From contig CAILUD010000045.1 of the NCBI GenBank assembly GCA_903837285.1, forward strand, positions 1 through 34,486: DNA of 34,486 nt. The letters run 5' to 3'. The notes below the pieces were generated by a model, which made no database searches, was not told the DNA's origin, and saw only the letters and a list, made by a program, of their open reading frames with translations. The stretch comes from an uncultured Bacteroidota bacterium. Its GTDB lineage: Bacteria; Bacteroidota; Bacteroidia; Bacteroidales; GWA2-32-17. Each line of letters starts with the position of its first letter. The first letter of the stretch is position 1. Below are positions 26,115 through 33,247 of the stretch, in pieces. A program made the position numbers and the translations under genes.

Positions 26115-26525
26115 ATGGAAAATTTAAAGGAATTAGTAAAATTATTTTACACTAAATGTTTAACTGTAAATGCTGAAATTAATATTGCAGAATTTATGGG
26201 TGATTTGTTAGCTGACGATTTTCAATCGGTAAATGCAAAGGAAACTAAGGGTAAAGCAGCACTGATAGGTCAAGTTCAGTTCTTTTGGAAATTAATTCCT
26301 GATTTAAAGTGGGAACCACAAGAGATTTTACAGGATGGCAATCAAATTATAGTTCGCAGTATTTTTAGCGGTTCGCCAAATGGGGAATTTATGGGTTTAA
26401 CGCTTGATGGAACAAAATCTTTTAAGACAATGTCAATTGATATTCATACTGTTGAAAATAATAAAATAATTAAAGTTTATCATGTTGAAGAATGGGCAAC
26501 TGCAATTGTGCAATTAAAAAGTTGA
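26115..26525 (+). CDS. SnoaL-like / ester cyclase-like small protein
   Basis: 136 residues, no signal peptide. It resembles the SnoaL-like/NTF2 fold: an N-terminal helix (MENLKELVKLFYTKCL), DLLADDFQSVNA, KGKAALIGQVQFFWKLIPDLKWEPQEIL, and the terminal strands GTKSFKTMSIDIHTVENNKI ... HVEEWAT. Such proteins act on small hydrophobic or polyketide-like molecules, or have no known reaction. Its stop is three bases before the start of the SDR gene, so the two form one transcript. The shared divergent region with the HxlR-type regulator suggests induction by a small reactive or lipophilic compound, which is an inference. Confidence 0.82.
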   Translation: MENLKELVKLFYTKCLTVNAEINIAEFMGDLLADDFQSVNAKETKGKAALIGQVQFFWKLIPDLKWEPQEILQDGNQIIVRSIFSGSPNGEFMGLTLDGTKSFKTMSIDIHTVENNKIIKVYHVEEWATAIVQLKS

Positions 26526-26528
26526 GTT

Positions 26529-27386
26529 ATGAAAATTGTATTAATAACCGGTGCAACTGGTGGAATAGGTAAACAAATTGCAATATCTTTGGCTAAATTA
26601 GGGTTTACAATTGTTATAACTGGGAGAAATAAAGAAAATGGTGAGGCGGCTGTTACAGAAATTCAGAAAATAGCAGGAAATAACAATATAGAATTATTGA
26701 TTGGCGATTTATCTTCATTTGATGGAATAACCAGCCTTGTTGAACAATTTTGTCATAAGTTTCAAAAATTGGATATATTGATACACAATGCTGGCAGTGC
26801 TACACAAAAACTTTTAAAATCAAAAAATGGTATAGAGTTAAATTTTGCAATAAATGTTATTGCTCCATTTTTATTGACAAAACTTTTATTATCAAGTTTA
26901 AAAAATAGTGATAATCCAAGGGTAATCTGTGTAACAGGTGGTGATATACCAAAAAAACTTGAAATTGATAATATACAATGTGAAAAAGTATTTAAAGGTT
27001 TAGCTTCTTATTCTCAATCAAAACTGATGATGATGATAGTAATGTATGAATTATCGCAACAAAATATAAATGAAAAATTTACTGTTAATATTTGTTACCC
27101 TGGACAAGCCAGTACAATAATGACGCAAAGTGTAACAAAAGAAATGTTCCCAAAACTAATGCAACCAATTTTTCCGATTTTTAAAATGATAACTAAGCCA
27201 GATAATGGTAAATCTGCTCAAAAAGCATCTAAATCTTCTGTTTTTTTAGCAACTAAAGAAAGTTTAAAAGACATAACCGGAAAATATTATAATAAAAAAT
27301 GCAAAGAAATAAAGCTTCCCGCCTGTGTCTTAGATATAGGTAATAGAAAATATTTGTGGAATTATGTAAATAATCTTATTACATAA
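26529..27386 (+). CDS. short-chain dehydrogenase/reductase (SDR), retinol-dehydrogenase-like
   Basis: 285 residues. The NAD(P)-binding TGATGGIG lies at residues 7-14, NAG at 87-89, the structural Asn of the tetrad at N109 (INVIAPF), and the catalytic Tyr161-Lys165 in YSQSK. The usual VSS stretch before YxxxK reads VTGGD (about 135-139), so the catalytic serine is not in its normal place. The general layout resembles retinol-dehydrogenase-like SDRs, including the C-terminal GKYYNKKCKEI. The cofactor-side TGRNKE (31-36) has an Arg after beta-2, which favours NADP(H). It is co-transcribed with the SnoaL-like gene (3-base gap). The substrate is unknown. Confidence 0.9.
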   Translation: MKIVLITGATGGIGKQIAISLAKLGFTIVITGRNKENGEAAVTEIQKIAGNNNIELLIGDLSSFDGITSLVEQFCHKFQKLDILIHNAGSATQKLLKSKNGIELNFAINVIAPFLLTKLLLSSLKNSDNPRVICVTGGDIPKKLEIDNIQCEKVFKGLASYSQSKLMMMIVMYELSQQNINEKFTVNICYPGQASTIMTQSVTKEMFPKLMQPIFPIFKMITKPDNGKSAQKASKSSVFLATKESLKDITGKYYNKKCKEIKLPACVLDIGNRKYLWNYVNNLIT

Positions 27387-27436
27387 AAAATGCATAAAAT
27401 CACAAATTATGAGACATTGGGTTATTCTGAAAAATG

Positions 27437-28774
27437 TTAGGAACTTTCTTTAATAAATGAACTGTACCATTTTCCAGATTCTTTTATGGTTCTTTTTAGA
27501 GTGTTGTAATTTATGTGAATAATGCCAAATCTCTGCGAATATCCTTCTGCCCATTCAAAATTGTCGGTTAGCGACCATACAAAATAACCATCAACTTTTA
27601 ATCCTTCAGTTTTAGCTTTTAATACCTGTTCCAGGTTTGATTTTATATATTGTTTTCGTTCTTTGTCGTCTATTCTATTATTGGTTAATTCATCTTTAAA
27701 TGAAGCACCGTTTTCTGTAATAATTATTTTTTTTACCCCATTATGTTTACTATATTTTTTAATCATTTTATAAATTGATTCAGGATATACTTCCCAATTC
27801 ATTTTAGTGTGATATACTTTTCGTTTATTCGCAGGAATTATTTTTGCCTTTAAATATGGAATATAAAAACAATGTGCAACAACTTCTCTGGTATAATTTT
27901 GTATGCCAATAAAATCAAACTCAACCTTCATTAATTCATTATCACCATTCTTTATATGTTTTTTTATTTTTTTTAAAAATGGAAAAGTTTCCATGGGGTA
28001 ACCTAATCCTAATGAAGGTTCTATAAATGATCTGTTTAAAAGCGCATCCATTTTTATAGCCGCAATGGCATCTTTTTTTGATGTTGAATTTGGTGTTATA
28101 TATGAGCAAGAAAATGTTGTTCCAACTAGGGCAGCTGAATGTGTTTTTTTTATTGTGTTATAGCCTATTGCCTGACATAAAACAGCATGATGCATTGCAG
28201 ATAAAAATTTAGATAAACTTTTTTTACCGGGGGCATGAATACCTAAAAAATACCCTCCTCCCGTAAATACCATTGGTTCATTCAAAACCATCCAATGTTT
28301 TACTTTTCTTTTAAAAGAATATATGCACACTGTTACATATTCTTCAAACCATTTTAGAATTTCTCTGTTAGCCCATCCACCTTTCTTTTCAAGCTCTAAA
28401 GGCAAATCCCAATGATATAATGTAATCCAAGGTTCAATGCCTGATTCAATACAAGTATCAATTACGTTGTTATAGAATTCGATTCCCTGTTGATTTATTT
28501 TACCTGTTCCATTTGGTAATATCCTTGACCAGGATAATGAAAATCTGAAATTTGGAATACCCAACTGCTTTATTAATGCTATATCTTCTTTATAGTTATT
28601 ATAAAAATCGCAAGCAATTGCTGGCGAATCATTATTTAATATTTTATTTTTTTTCTTCGAGAATTCATCCCAAATAGAAAGACCTTTTCCATCATTATTA
28701 AATGCACCTTCTGTTTGCAGTGCCGATGAAGAAACCCCCCATACGAAAGATTCTCCAAAATCTGAATTCTTCAT
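27437..28774 (-). CDS. glycoside hydrolase family 1 (beta-glycosidase)
   Basis: 445 residues from the ATG at 28772-28774; the frame extends one codon to a TTG, which is not preferred. A GH1 (beta/alpha)8 retaining enzyme: the acid/base Glu lies in LNEP (about residue 166), the nucleophile Glu in ITENGA (about 354), and the substrate-site motif WSLTDNFEWAEGYSQRFG near the C-terminus. Also seen are FVWGVSSSALQTEGA and LYHWDLPLELEKKGGW. No signal peptide, so it is cytoplasmic and probably hydrolyses imported beta-glucosides or related glycosides. It is the last gene of a probable operon with the glycosyltransferase (about 19-base gap) and the phosphoesterase. The exact sugar specificity cannot be read here. 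Confidence 0.95.
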   Translation of the reverse strand: MKNSDFGESFVWGVSSSALQTEGAFNNDGKGLSIWDEFSKKKNKILNNDSPAIACDFYNNYKEDIALIKQLGIPNFRFSLSWSRILPNGTGKINQQGIEFYNNVIDTCIESGIEPWITLYHWDLPLELEKKGGWANREILKWFEEYVTVCIYSFKRKVKHWMVLNEPMVFTGGGYFLGIHAPGKKSLSKFLSAMHHAVLCQAIGYNTIKKTHSAALVGTTFSCSYITPNSTSKKDAIAAIKMDALLNRSFIEPSLGLGYPMETFPFLKKIKKHIKNGDNELMKVEFDFIGIQNYTREVVAHCFYIPYLKAKIIPANKRKVYHTKMNWEVYPESIYKMIKKYSKHNGVKKIIITENGASFKDELTNNRIDDKERKQYIKSNLEQVLKAKTEGLKVDGYFVWSLTDNFEWAEGYSQRFGIIHINYNTLKRTIKESGKWYSSFIKESS

Positions 28775-28793
28775 CAAAAGATATAAAAATTAC

Positions 28794-29834
28794 TTATTGA
28801 AAAAGACTATAATTTGCTTTAACAAAATTATTGTCTAAACTATCTTTACCTGAATGGTTTTCAAAAATAGTATCTATAATTTTTTCTGTTATATCAGGAT
28901 AATCAACATTAACAATTTTTTTACTTTTAATCCAATCATGAATATTATATAAATTGTCGAAGTTTAATTTTTTAATAGTTTTAACTCCCATACTTTTTAG
29001 CATCTCAGTATTACAATGTTGTTCATATTGTTTTTTCATTGGGATAACAAGTAATTTCTTTTTTAAAAAAAGTGCTTCACTGGTTGTGGCAAAGCCAGCA
29101 TTACATAAAACACCTTCGCATGAAGCTAAGCTTTTTAAAAATTGATTTTGATTAATAGGCATAATTTTAATGTTTTTTATTTTCTGCCTTTTTTTACAAT
29201 GTTTTGAAAACACTTCCCAATCAACAGTATTTATTTTCTTTAAGTGTTTTAATATTCGTTCATCGTCATAAGAAGGTAAATATACAGTATAATGCCCTTC
29301 ATTTGTTGGGGTTAATTCTCTAACTTCTTTTCTTATTATTGGTGTGTAAATATTGTTATCTAAACTTTTAAAATGAAATCCATAATTGAACGAAGTAGGT
29401 GCATATTTTTGTAAAACTAATTTTCCAATTAAGTCGTTTTTTTTTGGTTTCGGCGCTAGTGGATGTAAAGTAGCCACCTGATTACTTAAGCCGATACATG
29501 GTTTTTTATCTCTAATGGCAGCCCATGCAGAAACAGGTTCAAAATCATTAATAATTAAATCATACTTTGTTACATCTAAAGCTTTAATTTCTTTCCTTAG
29601 CTTATTTGAATTCATTTTCCAGTAAGTTTTCCAGATATCAACTCCTCCTTGCTTTCCAAAGATAAATGAAAGTCCATTTAATTTATATTTTACTTTAAAT
29701 GGTAATTCAATATCTGATTGAATACCGCTAACTAGTATATCTAAATCTCCTTTTTTTTGTAAATATGGAATTATTTCAATAGCCCTTGTAATATGGCCAT
29801 TTCCAGTACCCTGAATTGCGTATAAAATCTTCAT
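28794..29834 (-). CDS. MJ1255-family glycosyltransferase (GT-B)
   Basis: 346 residues from the ATG at 29832-29834; a longer frame begins at a TTG and was not used, because MKILYAIQGTGNGHITRAIE at the ATG is the typical start. The N-terminal lobe has GTGNGHITRA (sugar/acceptor site as in MurG/UGT-like enzymes). The C-terminal lobe has VLCNAGFATTSEALFLKKKLLVIP and QYEQHCNTEMLK, the donor-binding pattern of GT-B enzymes. The family is usually called MJ1255/VC2487-type and its acceptor is often unknown. It is 13 bases after the phosphoesterase stop, so the three genes form one operon. A glycolipid or envelope sugar role is suggested by context. Confidence 0.85.
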   Translation of the reverse strand: MKILYAIQGTGNGHITRAIEIIPYLQKKGDLDILVSGIQSDIELPFKVKYKLNGLSFIFGKQGGVDIWKTYWKMNSNKLRKEIKALDVTKYDLIINDFEPVSAWAAIRDKKPCIGLSNQVATLHPLAPKPKKNDLIGKLVLQKYAPTSFNYGFHFKSLDNNIYTPIIRKEVRELTPTNEGHYTVYLPSYDDERILKHLKKINTVDWEVFSKHCKKRQKIKNIKIMPINQNQFLKSLASCEGVLCNAGFATTSEALFLKKKLLVIPMKKQYEQHCNTEMLKSMGVKTIKKLNFDNLYNIHDWIKSKKIVNVDYPDITEKIIDTIFENHSGKDSLDNNFVKANYSLFQ

Positions 29835-29847
29835 GTTTTTTATTTTG

Positions 29848-30714
29848 TTAGTTAGCAATTATTGAGAATTCACCTAGCATTTGTTTGAAAATTTGATTAT
29901 TGCTCATCATTAATATTTCATCATCAACTTCATCTGTCTCGTCATTTTCAAAATCTTTATCTTTATATTGAAAAATACTCCACTTTTTATCATTGTATTC
30001 TAATGCTGTTAAATTTTCTATCCAATCACCGGAATTTAAATATTCAACTTGTCCCTTTTCTGTTTTAATTGTTTTCATTTCTGGATGGTGAATGTGACCA
30101 CATAACACGTAATCATAACCATTTGAAATTGCTATATCTGTAGCTGTTTTTTCAAAATCATTTATAAAGCTCACTGCTTGTTTTACGCTATTTTTTATGT
30201 TTTTTGATAAAGATATTTTGCCTCTTCCCATTTTTACTGAAATCCAGTTACAGACAGCATTTATAATTATTAACAAATCGTAGCCATGAGATCCCAGCTT
30301 TGTAAGCCATTTAGAGTTTTTCATTGTAACATCAAACACATCACCATGAAAAATCCAAGTTTTTTTACCGTCAATCTCAAGTAATAATTTGTTGTCAATA
30401 ATAAGTGAACCCATTTTAAATCCTGCAAACTTTCTTAGCATTTCGTCATGGTTGCCAGTTATGTAGTATACTTTAACTCCTTCACTAATCCATTTAATAA
30501 TCTTATGAATTATCTTCATGTGCGATTTAGGCCAGTATCTTTTACTAAACTGCCACATGTCAATTATATCTCCATTTAATATAATTGTATTTGGCTTAAT
30601 GCTTTTTAAATATTTTAAAAGTTCCTTGCTATGACATCCATATGTTCCTAGATGAACATCTGAAATAACTAGTATATCTACTTTTCTTTTTTCTTTTTTA
30701 ATTTTTTCTTGCAT
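29848..30714 (-). CDS. UDP-2,3-diacylglucosamine diphosphatase-like metallophosphoesterase
   Basis: 288 residues. Calcineurin-like metallophosphoesterase motifs in order: SDVHLG (D19, H21), NGDIIDMW (D49, D52), TGNHDE (N88, H89), FHGD (H123), and CGHIHHPE (H207, H209). The layout fits the LpxH-like clade that hydrolyses UDP-2,3-diacylglucosamine in lipid A synthesis. Bacteroidota genomes often carry extra copies of this family beside glycosyltransferases, and the extra copies may act on other nucleotide or lipid substrates. No signal peptide is visible, so it should act on the cytoplasmic face. It is the first gene of a three-gene operon on the minus strand, divergent from the response-regulator cluster. 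Confidence 0.88.
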   Translation of the reverse strand: MQEKIKKEKRKVDILVISDVHLGTYGCHSKELLKYLKSIKPNTIILNGDIIDMWQFSKRYWPKSHMKIIHKIIKWISEGVKVYYITGNHDEMLRKFAGFKMGSLIIDNKLLLEIDGKKTWIFHGDVFDVTMKNSKWLTKLGSHGYDLLIIINAVCNWISVKMGRGKISLSKNIKNSVKQAVSFINDFEKTATDIAISNGYDYVLCGHIHHPEMKTIKTEKGQVEYLNSGDWIENLTALEYNDKKWSIFQYKDKDFENDETDEVDDEILMMSNNQIFKQMLGEFSIIAN

Positions 30715-31044
30715 AGAATATTAATTTTCTTATATAAATATTGAGTAGTAGTGTGAGAAGTATAAAAACAGTATGAAACAAACAGAATTAACTATAGAAA
30801 CAGGAGGGATAAAGTTTTTAATTAATTGCTTAACGAAAATTGTATTTATTGTAATATTCAATTAATCAAGTTTTACGCAAAACTATAGTAACAATATAAA
30901 TTAATGGTTAACCTTAAATTAATTATATGTTACTAAATCCATCGGCTTAAAATCAAATTAATAACTATTAGATAATATAGTCTTAATAATCAATTAATGT
31001 AGATGAAATATTTTTACATTGAATAAAAAGTTTTTAAAATAAAT
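30715..31044. promoter_or_regulatory. divergent intergenic region with a large dyad
   Basis: 330 bases between two divergent operons. It contains an imperfect dyad of about 50 bp: TAGTAACA (30886-30893) and TGTTACTA (30928-30935) flank the 8-bp palindrome GGTTAACC (30906-30913), with AT-rich partly matching arms between. No clear TAnnTTTG box was found for either side, and no small gene is evident. Confidence 0.4.
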
Positions 31045-31743
31045 ATGAAAGATTCACAAAACTCAGTATTAATAGTAGATGACGAAGAAAGCATTCACGA
31101 ATTTCTTACCTATAATTTAGTAAAAGCTGATTTTACAGTTTACTCAGCAAGGAATGGTGTAGAGGGGTTAAAGCTGGCAAAAGAGAAATTACCAAGCATT
31201 ATTTTATTAGATATAATGATGCCCGAAATGGATGGTATAATGACTTGTATCGAAATGCGTAAAGAACCAAAGCTTAACTCAACATTAATTCTTTTTTTAA
31301 CTGCTCGTAGTGAAGATTATTCGCAAATTGCCGGATTTGAAGCAGGTGGTGATGATTATTTAAAAAAACCTGTAAGTCCACGAGTGCTTGTGGCCAAATT
31401 AAAATCTATGTTATCTAGAAAAAGAGCAGATGCAATTTTTGTAAAGCCAGATGAGACAGTTTTGTTACATGGTAAACTATTAATTAATCGAGAGAAATAC
31501 GTTGTAATTGTTAATAATAAAGAAGTAAATCTACCTCGTAAAGAATTTGAATTATTAGCAATGTTGGCATCAAAGCCAGATAAAGTATTTACCCGTGATG
31601 AAATATTTAATAAAATTTGGGGAGATAATAATTCTTCAGGGGAAAGAACTATTGATGTGCATATTAGAAAACTTAGAGAAAAATTAGGTGAAGATTTTAT
31701 TAGAACTCAAAAAGGTGTCGGATATAAATTTATGGATTCGTAA
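31045..31743 (+). CDS. OmpR/PhoB-family response regulator
   Basis: 232 residues. Receiver domain 1-125: acidic pair D12/D13, phospho-acceptor D56 (LLDIMMPEMDG), switch T86 (LTAR) and K108 (KKP). The output is a winged-helix domain (about 145-232) with LPRKEFELLAMLASKP, RTIDVHIRKLREKLG and KGVGYKF. All key residues are present, so it should be phosphorylated by a histidine kinase and bind DNA. No kinase gene is in the window. Its paralogue follows 50 bases downstream, then a PhoU-like gene, which points toward phosphate signalling, but the name phoB is not justified from sequence alone. Confidence 0.93.
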   Translation: MKDSQNSVLIVDDEESIHEFLTYNLVKADFTVYSARNGVEGLKLAKEKLPSIILLDIMMPEMDGIMTCIEMRKEPKLNSTLILFLTARSEDYSQIAGFEAGGDDYLKKPVSPRVLVAKLKSMLSRKRADAIFVKPDETVLLHGKLLINREKYVVIVNNKEVNLPRKEFELLAMLASKPDKVFTRDEIFNKIWGDNNSSGERTIDVHIRKLREKLGEDFIRTQKGVGYKFMDS

Positions 31744-31793
31744 TTTTTTCACTAAAAAATATGCTGATTGAATATATTTAAAATTTTACAACA

Positions 31794-32171
31794 TTGATAC
31801 ACAAAAAAATACTTATAGTAGATGACGAGAATGATATACTTGAATTTGTGTCCTATAATTTCAAGAAGTATGGCTATGAAGTTTATACCGCATCTAATGC
31901 TAAGGAGGGGATTGAAAAAGCGATTCAGCATATTCCTGATGTTATTATTGCAGATATAAGAATGCCTGAAGTTGATGGAATTGAAATGTGTAGAAGAATA
32001 AAAAGAAATGAAATAATTAAAAATATTCCAGTAATTTTTCTTACAGCTGACAGTGATGAATATCTTGCTCTCTCTGCTCATTATGCTGGTGGAGCACAAT
32101 ATATTAATAAACCAGTTTCTTTGAAATTATTACTAAGTATTGTTACCGAGGTTTTAAAAGGGGTTAAATAA
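31794..32171 (+). CDS. receiver-only half of a split response regulator
   Basis: 125 residues from a TTG start at 31794; no ATG is usable because an upstream in-frame ATG at 31761 meets a TAA. The receiver domain has D10/D11, D54 (IADIRMPEVDG), T84 (LTAD) and K106 (NKP); GGDDY of the paralogue is GGAQY here. The frame ends at TAA 32169-32171. The adjacent winged-helix half lies in the next frame, and removing one base in the AAAAGGGG run (32156-32163) would join the two into a protein of about 226 residues, matching the 232-residue paralogue upstream. A frameshifted pseudogene or sequencing error is therefore the simplest explanation; a genuine separate receiver protein is possible. Confidence 0.8.
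   Translation: MIHKKILIVDDENDILEFVSYNFKKYGYEVYTASNAKEGIEKAIQHIPDVIIADIRMPEVDGIEMCRRIKRNEIIKNIPVIFLTADSDEYLALSAHYAGGAQYINKPVSLKLLLSIVTEVLKGVK
32156..32171 (+). other. frameshift site splitting the second response regulator
   Basis: The sequence AAAAGGGG (32156-32163) lies just before the receiver stop TAA (32169-32171). The winged-helix frame is open upstream only to 32158 (TAA at 32155-32157), so the frame switch must fall inside 14 bases. One base fewer here gives the linker EVLKGLNNIMQHCMSIEID and one continuous regulator. Confidence 0.7.
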
Positions 32172-32175
32172 CATA

Positions 32176-32475
32176 ATGCAACATTGTATGAGTATAGAAA
32201 TTGACATAGAAAAATACATCGTATTAAAAGATGGTGAAAGAATAGAATTACCTCTTAAAGAATTTGAATTACTTTATTTTTTGTCTGTTTCACCAGGAAA
32301 AGTATATTCAAGAAAGCAGCTATATAATTCTATTTGGGGAGGAAATTCGCATTCAAAAGAGAGAACAGTTGATGTACATATTTCACATCTTAGAAAAAAG
32401 ATTGATAAAAATCTAATTAGAAATATTATTGGAGTAGGATATAAATTATCTATTGAAACTATAAATATTAAATAA
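32176..32475 (+). CDS. winged-helix DNA-binding half of the split response regulator
   Basis: 99 residues from ATG 32176-32178; a second ATG four codons on is also possible. It is a complete OmpR/PhoB-type output domain: LPLKEFELLYFLSVSPGKVY, SRKQLYNSIWGG, RTVDVHISHLRKKID and GVGYKL. It closely parallels the output domain of the regulator at 31045 but lacks its own receiver in frame. It overlaps no other gene and its stop is a few bases before phoU. If translated on its own it could bind DNA constitutively without phosphorylation. Confidence 0.82.
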   Translation: MQHCMSIEIDIEKYIVLKDGERIELPLKEFELLYFLSVSPGKVYSRKQLYNSIWGGNSHSKERTVDVHISHLRKKIDKNLIRNIIGVGYKLSIETINIK

Positions 32476-32481
32476 AGTATT

Positions 32482-33144
32482 ATGACTCATTTAGAAACTG
32501 AAATAAGAGAATTAAAAGTCAACATTATTGAGATGTGGAATATTGTTATTAGCCAAATAAGTAAATCTCAACTTGCATTAAAAAATTTCGATAAAAATAT
32601 TGTTTATAATATTGAAGTTAACGAAAAACTATTAAATACTTTAGAATTAAAAATTGATAAAGAATGCGAAAGTATATTAGTTCAACAAAATCCGATTAAG
32701 GTTGATTTAAAATTTGTACTAGTTGTTCTTAAATTAAACAACAATCTAGAAAAGATTGGAGATTATGCGTTTAGTATTTCAAAATTAATAGAAGACCAGG
32801 AGTTACCTTTTTCTGAAAAACTATTAAAATCTTGTAAGATATTTGATATGTTCGAAATTTGCGTTAATTTATTAACAGATACACTTGAATCTTTCGAAAA
32901 GGAAAACAATGAATTACTGAAAACTAATTTTGGTAAAAAAGAAACAATTAAAAAATTAAATAAAGATTCTAGTGAAATAGTCGCTGAATACATTAACACC
33001 AATCAAAGTGAAGTAAATATGGCTGTGAATACTCTATCAATTATAAGAAAATTAGATAGAACATGTGACAATATTCAGAATATTGTTGAGGAAATGGTTT
33101 TTTATTTTCATTCAAAAAAGGTAAATAAGGTAGTGTCTCATTAA
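32482..33144 (+). CDS. phoU: PhoU-like protein, last codons altered by IS insertion
   Basis: 220 residues, close to the usual PhoU length. It is a two-bundle helical protein with the metal-binding repeat motifs ExxxD in NLEKIGD (E90, D94) and DxxxD in LDRTCD (D192, D196), as in PhoU, which links the Pst phosphate transporter to the PhoR-PhoB system. No pst genes are visible. It begins 6 bases after the output-half gene, so it is likely part of the same transcript. The final codons (SH and the stop at 33142-33144) are supplied by the left end of the IS256-family element, so a few native residues at the C-terminus are probably lost. Confidence 0.8.
   Translation: MTHLETEIRELKVNIIEMWNIVISQISKSQLALKNFDKNIVYNIEVNEKLLNTLELKIDKECESILVQQNPIKVDLKFVLVVLKLNNNLEKIGDYAFSISKLIEDQELPFSEKLLKSCKIFDMFEICVNLLTDTLESFEKENNELLKTNFGKKETIKKLNKDSSEIVAEYINTNQSEVNMAVNTLSIIRKLDRTCDNIQNIVEEMVFYFHSKKVNKVVSH
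33131..33135. repeat. possible target-site duplication, left copy
   Basis: TAGTG precedes the left inverted repeat and recurs right after the right inverted repeat (34480-34484). In both places the following bases are TC, so the shared word may be TAGTGTC. IS256 elements usually duplicate 8-9 bp, so the exact boundary is uncertain. Confidence 0.4.
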
Positions 33145-33154
33145 GTGTGTAAAC
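33136..33154. repeat. IS256 left terminal inverted repeat
   Basis: TCTCATTAAGTGTGTAAAC; it pairs with the right end with two mismatches. Confidence 0.75.
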
Positions 33155-33155
33155 C

Positions 33156-33225
33156 AAAAAAGTTATTCTGAAAATTTTTGACCTTCCTCCAAAAGGTCAG
33201 AAAAATTTTAGGAAATAACTTTTTT
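33156..33225. other. long imperfect hairpin between IS left end and transposase
   Basis: Arms AAAAAAGTTATT / AATAACTTTTTT (outer) and AAAATTTTT, GACCTT / AAGGTC, AAAAATTTT (inner) give a nearly continuous 70-nt stem-loop. Such structures near an IS end can block read-through transcription or translation into the transposase. This role is inferred. Confidence 0.6.
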
Positions 33226-33247
33226 ATTAACTTTATTACACACAAAA

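Noticed and set aside
30715-31044. PhoB box (direct repeats) upstream of the first regulator
   Set aside because: No CTGTCAT-like direct repeats were found; only the inverted dyad is visible.
31743-31760. ATTTTTT-CACT-AAAAAAT as a terminator after the first regulator
   Set aside because: All-A/T stem without GC pairs and without a following T-run; too weak to call.
31752-32099. 115-residue minus-strand ORF opposite the receiver-only gene
   Set aside because: It lies antisense to a clear receiver domain and shows no recognisable domain or signal of its own.
32150-32175. Programmed frameshift joining the two regulator halves
   Set aside because: No recognised slippery motif for the needed shift (+1), no stimulatory hairpin, and a simple indel explains the split.
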